Below are positions 16,335-25,754 of a DNA stretch of 64,000 nucleotides, piece by piece; position 1 is the first letter of the stretch, and each line of letters starts with the position of its first letter. The notes beneath the pieces are model-generated. The model worked only from the letters and a program-made list of their open reading frames with translations. It was not told the origin of the DNA and searched no databases. A program made the translations under genes and the position numbers. Source of the DNA: Cupriavidus basilensis OR16 (GTDB taxonomy: Bacteria; Pseudomonadota; Gammaproteobacteria; Burkholderiales; Burkholderiaceae). The stretch covers positions 43,295 through 107,294 of the forward strand of contig NZ_AHJE01000099.1 in assembly GCF_000243095.1 (NCBI RefSeq), given 5' to 3'.

Positions 16335-18012
16335 CGCGTTCTCCGTCCGCTGCCAGCAGCCCGTCGCGCAGCGCTTCGCCGGCTTCGGCTGCGCCGTCGG
16401 CCGGGTCGTCGCGGCCCTCGCGGATGCCAAGCTGCTGGATGCGGTAGCGCAGTTGGCGAAAACTCAGGCCCAACAGCGGCGCGGCTGCGGTACGGTTGAA
16501 GCCGGTCTGCTGCAGCGCCTGCAGGATCAGGTCGCGCTCGAGCGCTTCGAGCCGGCCGGGCAGGTCGATCGGGAATGTCGCGCGGCCGGCGTCTCCGCCC
16601 GCCTCCGCGAAACGTGGCGCCAGGGGCGCCGCAAACGGATCCGGCTGCACGCCACCCCGGGATTCGGCCCGCGCGTCATAGGAAACATCCTGCTGACGAT
16701 CCTGTTGAAACTCTGCCCGCAAGCCGGACGATGCCGGCGCGGCGGCCAGCGGTGCCGTCGACCCGGGGTAGGCCTGCGGCGCGGGCGGGCGCGGCATGGC
16801 CGAATAGCCCATGCCCGAATCCGTCTGACCGAGGTCGTCCACCTCGATGGTGTCGCCCTCGGCAAAGGCGTAGGCGCGCTCGAGCAGGTTCTCCAGCTCA
16901 CGGACGTTGCCCGGGAACGAATAGTCAGACAGCCGCTGCAGCGCGGCCGTCGCCAGCCGCTTGGGACGGGGATCGCCATAGCGCACCGCCAGGTGTTCCA
17001 GGATGGCGCCGGCCAGCACCGGGATATCCTCGCGCCGCTCGCGCAGCGTCGGCATGCGCAGCGCCAGCACGTTGAGCCGGTAGAACAAGTCCTGGCGGAA
17101 CTGGCCGATTGCGGAGAGATCCTTGTGGCTGGCGCACAGCACCCGCACGTCCACGCTCTCCTCGCGGCTCGCGCCGATCTTGCGCACGCGCCGCTCCTGC
17201 AGCACGCGCAGCAACTTGACCTGCATCGCCAGCGGCAGGTCAGCCACCTCGTCGAGCAGCAGCGTACCGCCGTTGGCGGCCTGGAAGAAGCCGCCGCGCT
17301 CGGCGTCGGCGCCGGTGAAGGCGCCCTTCACGTGGCCGAAAAACTCCGACTCCATCAGGGTCTCCGGGATGGCGCCGCAATTGACCGCGATAAAGGGATG
17401 CGCGGCGCGCGCGCTGACCGCGTGGATGGCGCGCGCCGCGCGCTCCTTGCCGCTGCCGGACTCGCCGCTGATGACGATCGGCGCCATGCTGCGCGCCAGC
17501 CGCGAGAGCGAGCGGCGCACCTCGTGCATGGCCGGTGAATGGCCGGGGAGCAGGTTGACGGCGCGGTCCACGGTTTCCTGCGCCCCGCTGCCGCCGTCCC
17601 CGCCCTCGCCGCTCTCGGCGCCATCACGCTGCTGGCGCCCCAGCGCATTCAGGATCAGGCTGCGCAGCTGGTCCAGCGAGACCGGCTTGGCAATGTAGTC
17701 GAAGGCGCCCGCCTTGAGCGCCTCCACGGCGTTGTCCGCGCTGCCGTAGGCGGTGATCACGGCCACCGGGACCCGCTCCGGCGCGCTCGAGAGCTGGCGC
17801 ACGATATCGATGCCCAGCCCGTCGCCCAGCCGCATGTCGGTCAGCACCAGGCTATAGCGGCGCGCGGCGAGCTGCTGGCGCGCCTCGGCCAGCGAGCCGG
17901 CCAGCACGACGTCATGGCCCATGCGGCGGATCGAGATATCGAGCAGTTCTCGCAGGTCGGCCTCGTCGTCGATGACGAGAATCGGGTCGGGGCCTGGCGT
18001 CTTGATTGGCAT
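16327..18012 (-). CDS. pilR: sigma-54-dependent response regulator, PilR-like
   Basis: A 561-residue activator. Residues 1-125 are a receiver domain (ILVIDDEADLRELL; phospho-acceptor Asp in VLTDMRLGDG near residue 58; AYGSADNAVEALKAGAFDYIAKP). Residues about 160-400 are a sigma-54 AAA+ domain with Walker A GESGSGKE and the GAFTGA loop that contacts sigma-54. The C-terminus has a Fis-type helix-turn-helix (GFNRTAAAPLLGLSFRQLRYRIQQL). A roughly 100-residue Pro/Ala-rich linker separates them. It lies downstream of a PilS-like kinase, as in other Ralstonia/Cupriavidus genomes, and pilBCD lie elsewhere in the window. The usual target is the pilin promoter; that is inferred. Confidence 0.85.
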   Translation of the reverse strand: MPIKTPGPDPILVIDDEADLRELLDISIRRMGHDVVLAGSLAEARQQLAARRYSLVLTDMRLGDGLGIDIVRQLSSAPERVPVAVITAYGSADNAVEALKAGAFDYIAKPVSLDQLRSLILNALGRQQRDGAESGEGGDGGSGAQETVDRAVNLLPGHSPAMHEVRRSLSRLARSMAPIVISGESGSGKERAARAIHAVSARAAHPFIAVNCGAIPETLMESEFFGHVKGAFTGADAERGGFFQAANGGTLLLDEVADLPLAMQVKLLRVLQERRVRKIGASREESVDVRVLCASHKDLSAIGQFRQDLFYRLNVLALRMPTLRERREDIPVLAGAILEHLAVRYGDPRPKRLATAALQRLSDYSFPGNVRELENLLERAYAFAEGDTIEVDDLGQTDSGMGYSAMPRPPAPQAYPGSTAPLAAAPASSGLRAEFQQDRQQDVSYDARAESRGGVQPDPFAAPLAPRFAEAGGDAGRATFPIDLPGRLEALERDLILQALQQTGFNRTAAAPLLGLSFRQLRYRIQQLGIREGRDDPADGAAEAGEALRDGLLAADGERDA

Positions 18013-18096
18013 GGGTCTGCGTCTGGCGATCTGGCGAAGTGAAATCGGGGCGGCTAAACGAGAGACTGACCGGGTGGCCGGTCAAACCAGCGCGGC

Positions 18097-20055
18097 TCAG
18101 CCACCCGTGCTGTCCGGCGCTTCGATGCGCAAGGTCAGGACAAAAGCCTTGGCCGGCAGTGTATCGCGTGCGGCGGGCGCCAGCATGCCGGTCTGCGCCA
18201 GCAGCGCGTCGATCGAAATCGTGCCGTAGCGCACCTGGGCGTCGTTGGCGCCGCAAAGCTCGCGCGCCATGAACAGCCCGAGGCCCGTGCCCTGGGCGTT
18301 GCTGGTAAAGAAGGGTTCGAACAAGGTGCGCTGGTGCTCGCGCGACACCTCGACGCCATCGTTCCAGACAATCAGCTCGGCATGGTGCTGGTCCAGCGCA
18401 TGGGCGAGCAGGCGGATCGCCCCGGGCAGGCGGCTGCAATAGCGCCAGGCGTTGTCGAGCAGGTTGCCAAGCACCTGCTGCAGTTGCGAGGCATCGAAGA
18501 TGACCGGGCGCGCCACGTCCACCGTGAGCCGGACGGCATTGGCGTTGATCTCGGCCGGACGCGGCACGCGCCGCGCGCCGACCGGGTCATGGCTGGCGGA
18601 GCGGGCGCGCATCTCCAGCCGCCAGCGGCCTACGATCTCCGGCAGCGCCTGGTTCAGGTCCACCGTTGTGCGCTCGGTGCGCGGGCGGCGCGACATCTGC
18701 AGCACGTCCGACACCACCTGGTCGAGCCGGCGCACATTGTCGTGGATGATGCGCAGCAGCCGCGCGTCCACATCGCCCTCCGCGCGCCCCGCCTCGCCCG
18801 GGCGCGCGGCCCGGCGGCTGGTCTCGGCCAGCAGCTCGCTGGCCTGGCTGATGGCCGCCAGCGGATTGCGGATCTGGTGCGCCACGCTGGCCACCAGGCG
18901 GCCCATGGCGGCCAGCTTCTCCTGTTGCACCTGCTCGGCGATACGCTCCCAGCTTTCGATATGGATTAGCACGGTGTCGCGCATCTCGCTGCGCAGCAGG
19001 GCCTCGTCCTCCGGGCGCCACGCCATGGCCTCGCTCTGGGCGATGGCCAGGCGCAGCCGGGCCGCCGCCTCGGGTGACAGCTCATTCCAGGTGCCGGTGT
19101 TCATGGCGTTCTGGGATGGCCGCGACGGCAGTGGCAGCAATTGCAGGATGCGCGGCGCATCGTCCTTGCTGCGCACCCAGTCGCGCAGCATCTCCATCAG
19201 CGGCTGCAGGCGGGGGATCTGGCGCAGGTCGAACAGCGCATCGCGCCCAAAGGCGGGCGAGTCCGCATGCTTGCCCCGTTCGGCGGGCTGCACGCCGAGC
19301 AGCACCACCGCGGCCGGGTTGGCCGCCACCACCGCGCCGTTGGCACGCAGCAGCATCACGCCGTCCTGCATGTCGTTGACCATCAGGCGGTTGACCAGCT
19401 GCTGCAGGCGCAATTCCTGCTCGCGCGCCAGCGCGAGCCGCTCCTGCGCAAGCTGACGGTTGGCCAGCAGGTACATCAGCGAGGCCGCGATCATGAAGAC
19501 CAGCCCGTACAGCCCCGAGCCCAGCAAACCCGCGTCGGCCTGGCGCAACAGCAAGGTTTGCGCGAAGGGGCCGCTCATCACCACCAGCGCCGAGGCTGCC
19601 GCCGCGAACAGCGCGAACAGCAGGCTGGTAAGCGCGCCGGCCTGCAGCGCGGGCAGCAGGAAGATCATGGCGAGCCCCTCGCCGCGATGGCCCTGGGCGT
19701 GAAAGATCAGGCCCAGCAAGACCAGGTCGGCCAGCACCTGGAAGCGCACCCGCAGGTGAAAGCCGCGGCGCCACCAGAGTGTCGCGGCCACCATCGCCAG
19801 CGCCACCACGGCATAGGGCACGGCTAGCGGCAACGCGCCCAGCCCGCTGCTCAGTACCTGCCCGGCCCGCTCGGCCTCGGCGCGCTGGGCGGGCAGCCAG
19901 GCGTAGCCCAGCAGCAACACGGCCACCGCCACCCGGGTTCCGCAAAAATAGCGCAGCAAGCGCCAGTGGAATTCGGGCGGCTCGGGCTGGCGCCACATCG
20001 CCGCGAGGGCGCGCCAGGCATTCAGGCGGGACCAGAACGAGGCGGGCCCGTTCAT
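18097..20055 (-). CDS. pilS: membrane sensor histidine kinase, PilS-like
   Basis: A 652-residue kinase. Residues about 30-210 hold five or six hydrophobic helices, then a short coiled coil and a PAS-like region (LMVNDMQDGVMLLRANGAVVAANPAA). The H box is VAHQIRNPLAAISQASELL with His near residue 392. The N box is NLLDNAWRY, and the G boxes are WNDGVEV and GTGLGLFMAREL. This layout (membrane sensor, PAS, HATPase) fits PilS, which phosphorylates PilR. It is 84 bases upstream of pilR and overlaps the preceding gene by four bases (ATGA), so the three genes are probably co-transcribed. Confidence 0.85.
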   Translation of the reverse strand: MNGPASFWSRLNAWRALAAMWRQPEPPEFHWRLLRYFCGTRVAVAVLLLGYAWLPAQRAEAERAGQVLSSGLGALPLAVPYAVVALAMVAATLWWRRGFHLRVRFQVLADLVLLGLIFHAQGHRGEGLAMIFLLPALQAGALTSLLFALFAAAASALVVMSGPFAQTLLLRQADAGLLGSGLYGLVFMIAASLMYLLANRQLAQERLALAREQELRLQQLVNRLMVNDMQDGVMLLRANGAVVAANPAAVVLLGVQPAERGKHADSPAFGRDALFDLRQIPRLQPLMEMLRDWVRSKDDAPRILQLLPLPSRPSQNAMNTGTWNELSPEAAARLRLAIAQSEAMAWRPEDEALLRSEMRDTVLIHIESWERIAEQVQQEKLAAMGRLVASVAHQIRNPLAAISQASELLAETSRRAARPGEAGRAEGDVDARLLRIIHDNVRRLDQVVSDVLQMSRRPRTERTTVDLNQALPEIVGRWRLEMRARSASHDPVGARRVPRPAEINANAVRLTVDVARPVIFDASQLQQVLGNLLDNAWRYCSRLPGAIRLLAHALDQHHAELIVWNDGVEVSREHQRTLFEPFFTSNAQGTGLGLFMARELCGANDAQVRYGTISIDALLAQTGMLAPAARDTLPAKAFVLTLRIEAPDSTGG

Positions 20056-20333
20056 GCGGCAGGGCTGTCCGGATCGCTATCGGCCGGCAGGTGGGCGCGC
20101 CGGCAGTAGTAGAGGCCGCGGTAGGCGATGGCTTCGCCCTGCGGCAGGTGCACGGCGCAGCGCGCGCATTGCACCATGGGTTCCTGCGGGGGGGCGGGCT
20201 GGTTGCGGACTGTCGAGCCTTGCGCGGGACCGTGCCGGGCGGCGCGGTCCTCCCGAAAGCGCGCCTGGGCGCGCTGGCGAAGCCACCAGAAACAGCCCAG
20301 CACTACCGCCAGGACCAGGAAGATGCGTGCCAT
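20052..20333 (-). CDS. PP0621-like small membrane protein with zinc-ribbon-like Cys
   Basis: A 93-residue protein. The N-terminus (ARIFLVLAVVLGCFWWL) is a membrane anchor. The C-terminal half has MVQCARCAVHLPQGEA, then YYCRRAH, a Cys/His pattern that looks metal-binding. This matches the PP0621 family, found beside pilS and a CcsA-like gene in beta-proteobacteria. The start at 20333 is chosen because it opens on the hydrophobic helix; the longer in-frame ORF overlaps the next gene. The stop overlaps the pilS start by four bases. Function unknown. Confidence 0.75.
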   Translation of the reverse strand: MARIFLVLAVVLGCFWWLRQRAQARFREDRAARHGPAQGSTVRNQPAPPQEPMVQCARCAVHLPQGEAIAYRGLYYCRRAHLPADSDPDSPAA

Positions 20334-20340
20334 GCCGGTC

Positions 20341-21273
20341 TCAGATTCGGTGCAGTATGACTTCGATGACAAAGCGGCTGCCGACATAGGCCAGCAGCAG
20401 GATGCCGAAAGACGCAATCACCCAGCGCAGCGCGGTGCGCCCGCGCCAGCCGTAGAAGGTGCGCCCGGCCAGGATGCCCGCGAACATCGCCCATGACAGC
20501 AGCGCGAACACGGTCTTGTGGTCCAGCCGGAAGGCCCGGCCGAACAGTTGCTCGGAGAACAGCAGGCCCGACAGGATCGTCAGCGTCAGCAACACAAAGC
20601 CAGCGCCGATCAGGCGGAACAGCAGTTTCTCCAGCGTCAGCAGCGGCGGCAGCAGGTCGAGCCAGCGGCCCACCCACTGGGCTGGCTCGCTGGCCGTGCC
20701 CGCCTGGGGCGAACGATTGAAGCCGTGCAGGCGGCGCTCGGCCAGCAGCATCAGGAAGGCATGGAAGGCGGCCAGCGTGAACAGGCCATAGGCCACGTTG
20801 GCAATGATGAAGTGCAGCTTGAACAGCGGCCGTGCCGCGTAGCCCAGGATCTGCGCCCCCGGAAACGCCAGCGGCATCAGGCTCGCGAGCATCGCCACCG
20901 GAACCACGATCAGCCCGAGGCCGGCCAGCGAGAAGAAGAAGCTCTCGATCCAGTAGATGCCCACGCCCAGCCAAAGCATGGCCGACAGGGCAAAGGCAAA
21001 GCCGAACACCATGCGGTCGGCCGGGAAGATGGTCTCGTGCAGCAGCAGGCCGTGGCTGGCCACGGCGGCCAGCATCAGCGCGTGCCACCACGCCGGGCGG
21101 CCCTCGCCGCGCCCGCCAGCCCCCCCGCCGCCGTGCAGCAGCGCGGTGGTCGCCGCGCCCCCAATGGCACCGCCGGTGCCGGCAGCCGATAGCTGCGGGT
21201 TGCGCGTCGCCCAGCCGTGATAGGCCAGGCCGCAATAGAGAAGTGCCGTCAAGGCATACAGTACAATGGCCAT
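20341..21273 (-). CDS. CcsA/HemX-like cytochrome c assembly membrane protein
   Basis: A 310-residue protein with about eight membrane helices, related to the cytochrome C assembly (CcmC/CcsA/HemX, YpjD) family. Visible marks are SHGLLLHETIF, KLHFIIANVAYGLFTLAAFHAFLML and DHKTVFALLSWAMFAGILAGRTFYGWRG, with His residues that in the family can bind heme. A Gly-rich insert (GGGGAGGRGEG) lies near residue 55. It is divergent from ffh, a placement common in proteobacteria. The ATG at 21273 is used; a GTG six bases upstream is an alternative. Exact role not established. Confidence 0.8.
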   Translation of the reverse strand: MAIVLYALTALLYCGLAYHGWATRNPQLSAAGTGGAIGGAATTALLHGGGGAGGRGEGRPAWWHALMLAAVASHGLLLHETIFPADRMVFGFAFALSAMLWLGVGIYWIESFFFSLAGLGLIVVPVAMLASLMPLAFPGAQILGYAARPLFKLHFIIANVAYGLFTLAAFHAFLMLLAERRLHGFNRSPQAGTASEPAQWVGRWLDLLPPLLTLEKLLFRLIGAGFVLLTLTILSGLLFSEQLFGRAFRLDHKTVFALLSWAMFAGILAGRTFYGWRGRTALRWVIASFGILLLAYVGSRFVIEVILHRI

Positions 21274-21376
21274 TTGCACAGTTTACCTTAGCGCCCCGTC
21301 CCGGTGGCGCCCCGCTTGAGCCGGGCCAAGGGCCAGCCTCAAGCCTCGATCAAGCTCTATCCCCCGGACTTCTGCC

Positions 21377-22771
21377 ATGCTGGACAATCTCACTCAACGC
21401 CTGGCGCGGGTCGTCAAGACCATGCGCGGCGAGGCTCGCCTGACCGAAGCCAATACCGCCGAAATGCTGCGCGAAGTGCGCCTGGCCATGCTGGAGGCCG
21501 ACGTCGCCTTGCCCGTGGTGCGGGAATTCATCGCCCGCGTGAAGGAAAAGGCACTGGGCGAGGACGTGGTGTCCAGCCTGACGCCGGGCCAGGCGCTGGT
21601 GGGCGTGGTGCAGCGCGAGCTGACCGCCGTCATCGGCGGCGAGGAAAGCCTGTCCGCCGACAACAAGAGCGGCGAGCTGAACCTGGCGGTGCAGCCACCC
21701 GCGATCATCCTGATGGCCGGCCTGCAGGGCGCCGGCAAGACCACCACCGTCGGCAAGCTGGCCAAGTGGCTGAAAGAAAACAAGAAGAAGAAGGTGCTGA
21801 CGGTATCGTGCGACGTCTACCGTCCCGCCGCTATCGCCCAGCTCAAGACCGTCTCCGAGCAGGTCGGCGCCGATTTCTTCCCCTCCGAGCCCGACCAGAA
21901 GCCGGTGGATATCGCGCGCGCGGCGGTGGACTGGGCCCGCAAGCACTATCACGACGTGCTGATCGTCGATACGGCGGGCCGCCTGGGTATCGACGAAGCC
22001 ATGATGCAGGAGATCGCCGCGCTGCACGCCGAGATCAAGCCGGTCGAAACCCTGTTCGTGGTCGACGCCATGCTGGGCCAGGACGCGGTCAACACCGCGC
22101 GCGCCTTCAATGACGCCCTGCCCCTGACCGGCGTGGTGCTGACCAAGCTGGACGGCGATGCGCGCGGCGGTGCCGCGCTGTCGGTGCGCCACATCACCGG
22201 CCGCCCGATCAAGTTCGTCGGCGTCGGCGAAAAGCTGGACGGCCTCGAGCCCTTCTACCCCGACCGCATGGCCCAGCGCATCCTGGGCATGGGCGACATC
22301 CTCGCGCTGGTCGAGGAAGCCCAGCGCGGCGTGGACATGGAAGCCGCCGAGAAGCTGGCCAAGAAGATCAAGAAAACCGGCGACTTCGACCTTGAGGACT
22401 TCAAGGCGCAGATCGGCCAGATGAAGAAGATGGGTGGCCTGGGCAGCCTGGTCGACAAGCTGCCGGCGCAGTTCGCCCAGCAAGCGCAGGGCGCCAATAT
22501 GGACGTGGCCGAGAAGCAGGTGCGCCGCATGGAAGGCATCATCAACAGCATGACCGCCGCCGAGCGCGCCAAGCCCGACCTGATCAAGGCCAGCCGCAAG
22601 CGCCGCATCGCCACCGGCGCCGGCGTGCCGGTGCAGGAAGTCAACCGCCTGCTCAACCAGTTCGACCAGATGCAGAGCATGATGAAAAAGCTCAAGGGCG
22701 GCGGCATGATGAAGATGATGCGCTCGATGGGCGCGATGAAGGGCGGCATGAAGGGACTCTTCAACCGCTAA
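21377..22771 (+). CDS. ffh: signal recognition particle protein Ffh
   Basis: A 464-residue SRP54 GTPase that binds signal sequences and 4.5S RNA and delivers ribosomes to FtsY. The N domain is followed by the NG GTPase with P-loop GLQGAGKTT (about residue 115), DVYRPAAIAQL, DTAGR and TKLDGDARGG. The C-terminal M domain is Met-rich (MMKKLKGGGMMKMMRSMGAMKGGMKGL) and contains RRIATGAGV for RNA binding. It appears intact and full length. Confidence 0.97.
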   Translation: MLDNLTQRLARVVKTMRGEARLTEANTAEMLREVRLAMLEADVALPVVREFIARVKEKALGEDVVSSLTPGQALVGVVQRELTAVIGGEESLSADNKSGELNLAVQPPAIILMAGLQGAGKTTTVGKLAKWLKENKKKKVLTVSCDVYRPAAIAQLKTVSEQVGADFFPSEPDQKPVDIARAAVDWARKHYHDVLIVDTAGRLGIDEAMMQEIAALHAEIKPVETLFVVDAMLGQDAVNTARAFNDALPLTGVVLTKLDGDARGGAALSVRHITGRPIKFVGVGEKLDGLEPFYPDRMAQRILGMGDILALVEEAQRGVDMEAAEKLAKKIKKTGDFDLEDFKAQIGQMKKMGGLGSLVDKLPAQFAQQAQGANMDVAEKQVRRMEGIINSMTAAERAKPDLIKASRKRRIATGAGVPVQEVNRLLNQFDQMQSMMKKLKGGGMMKMMRSMGAMKGGMKGLFNR

Positions 22772-22849
22772 GCCATCCGGCAAGGCGGTGCCCACTCCCC
22801 GGGCGCCGCGCCACCCGCAAAAGACAAAGACTGAGACAGGATCCACATC

Positions 22850-23392
22850 ATGATGACCGCCGAACAGGCCCGCGAACTGTGGGCCAACTCCGAGGAAATC
22901 GTCAGCGCCGGGGCCGTCCAGGCATCGCTGGACCGCATGGCGAGCGAGATCACGGAAAAGATGGGCGACACCTTCCCGCTGGTGCTGTCGGTGATGGGCG
23001 GCGCAGTCGTCTTCACCGGCATGCTGCTGCCCAAGCTGGCGTTCCCGCTGGAGTTCGACTACATCCACCTCTCGCGCTACAACAACAAGACCGTTGGCGG
23101 CGAGATGCAGTGGCGCGTGGCGCCGCGCGAGTCGGTCAAGGACCGCGTTGTGCTGGTGCTGGACGACATCCTTGACGAAGGCGAGACCATGGCCGCGATC
23201 CGCCAGCGCATCATGGACATGGGCGCCACCGCGGTCTATGCGGCCGTGCTGTGCGAGAAGGTGCTGCAAAAGCCCAAGCCCATGCACCCGGATTTCTGCG
23301 GCTTCACCGTGCCCGAGCGCTATGTCTTCGGCTGCGGCATGGATGCCCACGGCTACTGGCGCAACCTGCCCGCCATCCGGGCCTTGCGCTAA
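22850..23392 (+). CDS. hpt: hypoxanthine(-guanine) phosphoribosyltransferase
   Basis: A 180-residue purine salvage enzyme converting hypoxanthine or guanine plus PRPP to IMP or GMP. The PRPP-binding loop VLVLDDILDEGETMAAI carries the acidic pair. An upstream LSVMGGAVVFTGMLLPKL and a YVFGCGMDAHGYWRNLPAIRAL ending are typical of this beta-proteobacterial subgroup. Two start codons are adjacent (22850 and 22853). It lies 78 bases after ffh on the same strand and could share its transcript. Confidence 0.93.
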   Translation: MMTAEQARELWANSEEIVSAGAVQASLDRMASEITEKMGDTFPLVLSVMGGAVVFTGMLLPKLAFPLEFDYIHLSRYNNKTVGGEMQWRVAPRESVKDRVVLVLDDILDEGETMAAIRQRIMDMGATAVYAAVLCEKVLQKPKPMHPDFCGFTVPERYVFGCGMDAHGYWRNLPAIRALR

Positions 23393-23433
23393 CTTTCTCT
23401 AACTTGCGCCGAGGCCTCGCCGCAGGGCTTGCG

Positions 23434-24066
23434 TCAAGGCCTGGCGCTGACGATCGGCCACAGCGAGGCCAGCAGCAACAGCGCCATCCCCACGTTGAAC
23501 AGGCGCAGCACCCGCGGCTGCGCCAGCCAGCGCCGCATGGCCGAGCCGAACACCGCCCACATCGCCACGCTGGGCAGGTTGATCACGGCGAACAGGCCGG
23601 ACAGCAGCAACACATTGAGCCAGACATTGCCGTGCAGCACATAGGTGCTGCACGCGCCCACCGCCATCACCCACGCCTTCGGGTTGACCCACTGGAACGC
23701 GGCCGCCGCCAGGAAGCCCATGGGCTTGCCCACTTGCTGGTCCTGGATGCCGCCCGCGCTTGCCAGCTTCCACGCCAGCCAGGTGAGATAGACCACCGCC
23801 ACCACGCGCAGCACCTGCCAGGTCCACGGCAACGCGGCAAACAGCGATCCCAGGCCGAGGCCCACCACCGCCACCATCAGGCCGAAGCCGATACTGATGC
23901 CCAGCACATGGGGCACCGTGCGGGCAAAGCCGAAATTCACCCCCGACGCCAGCACCATGGTGTTGTTCGGCCCCGGGGTGATCGAGGACACAAGGGCGAA
24001 CGCGCAGAATGCGGCGAACACGCCGGATCCGGCAACAAGCTGGGGCACTGCCATGACTGGCTCCAT
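23434..24066 (-). CDS. LysE-family amino-acid exporter
   Basis: A 210-residue membrane protein with six hydrophobic helices. The LysE/RhtB signature is near the N-terminus: FALVSSITPGPNNTMVLASGVNFG. WVNPKAWVMAVGA in the middle and the conserved WAVFGSAMRRWL near the end fit the family. Such proteins export lysine, arginine, threonine or homoserine lactone-like compounds; the substrate is unknown. It is convergent with hpt. Confidence 0.9.
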   Translation of the reverse strand: MEPVMAVPQLVAGSGVFAAFCAFALVSSITPGPNNTMVLASGVNFGFARTVPHVLGISIGFGLMVAVVGLGLGSLFAALPWTWQVLRVVAVVYLTWLAWKLASAGGIQDQQVGKPMGFLAAAAFQWVNPKAWVMAVGACSTYVLHGNVWLNVLLLSGLFAVINLPSVAMWAVFGSAMRRWLAQPRVLRLFNVGMALLLLASLWPIVSARP

Positions 24067-24169
24067 CGAATGCGAAAGGGAATGGAGCTAGTCTAGCCAC
24101 GCAAAACGGTACAGTACCGGTACAGTTGACCAGAAAACTGACAATACGCCTTGGCGAGCAGCGGGCGCA

Positions 24170-24832
24170 TCAAGTCGCGTTGAGCGCGTTCGCCGCCACC
24201 ACCAGCGCGATCCCCCACAGCACCACGCCGGTAGCCCGCTCCACGGCGCGGACCGAGCGGGCAAAGCGCGTGCGCACCAGCGGGTGCCGCACCCCCCAGG
24301 CCACCAGCATGTCCCAGCCGAAGACCATGGCGAACATCCAGGTGCCGTAGCCCAGCTGTACTGCCAGCGGCGTGCGGCTGCCAGCCAGCACGGCGAACAG
24401 GCTGGCGTAGAACAGTGCATTCTTGGGGTTGAGCACGGCGGACAGGAAGCCCGACAACAGCTGCGCTGCGTACTCGCGGTGCCCCGCGCCCGGCAGCACC
24501 TGCTGGCCGTCCGCGCCCGGCAGCGTGGTTTCACCGCTTGCGCGCAACAGCCGCCAGCCAAGCCAGGCCAGATACGCGCAGCCGGCCCACTGCAACAGCA
24601 AGAAAACGCCATGGCTGGCGCGAGTAGCGGCCAGGCCGGCGATGGCCAGGCCGATGAACACGCCGTTGCCAAGCGCGATGCCCAGGCAGACGGCGCTGGC
24701 GCGGCCCACGCCATGCACCAGGGCGCTGCGCACTACCAGGAAAAAGTCGGGGCCCGGGCTGAGCAGTGCAAGAAAATGCGCGCCCGCCACCATGGCAAAT
24801 TGGCCGAGGCCGGAATCAACAGGGAAATCCAC
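24170..24832 (-). CDS. LysE-family exporter, second copy
   Basis: A 220-residue LysE/RhtB transporter, not a close copy of the one at 23434. Motifs: HFLALLSPGPDFFLVVRSALVHG, LYLAWLGWRLL-type helix, AVLNPKNALFYASLFAVL. The GTG at 24832 is chosen because AAAGGA lies seven bases upstream; a longer in-frame ATG has none. It follows the AraC regulator on the same strand by 84 bases, which suggests that regulator controls it. Substrate unknown. Confidence 0.88.
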   Translation of the reverse strand: MDFPVDSGLGQFAMVAGAHFLALLSPGPDFFLVVRSALVHGVGRASAVCLGIALGNGVFIGLAIAGLAATRASHGVFLLLQWAGCAYLAWLGWRLLRASGETTLPGADGQQVLPGAGHREYAAQLLSGFLSAVLNPKNALFYASLFAVLAGSRTPLAVQLGYGTWMFAMVFGWDMLVAWGVRHPLVRTRFARSVRAVERATGVVLWGIALVVAANALNAT

Positions 24833-24916
24833 GCCAGTCCTTTCGTGTCTGCGGATGAGCACGAAGTCTGGGCCGTGCGGGGGCGGCGAGTATTGGAGAA
24901 AATTGCGCGCGGGGGC

Positions 24917-25754
24917 TCAGCCGCTGCGGCGCTGATAGCTGCGCGGCGTCAGCGCCACGCGCTGCTTGAAGGCGCGCTGGAAGTGGCTCTGGTCGGAAAA
25001 GCCCAGCACCTGGGCGATCTCCGCCGGCGCCCCGCCCGCGCGCAGCAGCTGGCGTGCGTGGTTGATGCGCAGGTCCAGCTGGTAGGCATGCGGGGTCATG
25101 CCGAGGTCGGCCCGGAAGGCGCGGATCAACTGGAAGCGGCTCATGCCGGCGCCGCGCGCTAGCTCCGCCAGCGGCAGCGGCTCCGCGTGATGCGCATGCA
25201 GGTGCGCTACCAGGCCGGCCAGCCGGGCCTCCGGCGTGACCGGCTGGCGCGGCGCGCGCACCGCCTGGCGCTGGTCGCACCGCCGAGCAGCGCGGCCACG
25301 AAGCCGCCCGCGCCGCCTCCTTGGTGGCCTGCGGGGCTGAGGAAAACAGCACGTCGTTAAGGCGGCACAGGCCGGCATAGGTGTCTGGCGCGCTGGTGAC
25401 GCGCACCCGCGCCAGCGCCGCGGGCAACATCGCCACGCCACGCAGCGCCAGCATCGCGCCCACCCATGCCGGGTCCAGGTGCAGCATCTGGTAGCTCCAA
25501 CGCGCGTCGGGCTCCGGATTGCAGGCATGCACCTGCCCGGCCGGGATCACGACCACGTCGCCGGGCGCCAGCCTTACCGACTCGGTCGCGGTGCCAAACA
25601 GGCTGTGGCCGCCGTCGACGGCGCCAATCGACAAGGTGGGATGGGTATGCGGCAGGTAGGCCGCGCCGCTGTCGCTGGCGCAACGGCTCTCGACGTACGG
25701 CATGGCGGGATCGAACCAGTAGCGTGCCTGCGCCGCGGTGTTGCCGGCGCGCAT
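24917..25754 (-). pseudogene. AraC-family regulator with cupin sensor, frame disrupted
   Basis: The N-terminus is the AraC-binding cupin domain (CASDSGAAYLPHTHPTLSIGAVDGG; LAPGDVVVIPAGQVHACNP). The C-terminus is the double HTH (LAELARGAGMSRFQLIRAFRADLG; EIAQVLGFSDQSHFQRAFKQR). The two parts lie in different frames. Two small indels in a GC-rich 60-base patch (about 25260-25320) explain this: after QATKEA the sensible reading moves to an AGGFVAALLGG phase and then to CDQRQAVRAPRQPVTPEARL. The start ATG shares one base with the stop of the oxygenase gene (TGATG), so translation is coupled. It probably regulates the following LysE exporter, by analogy with similar pairs. Confidence 0.78.
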
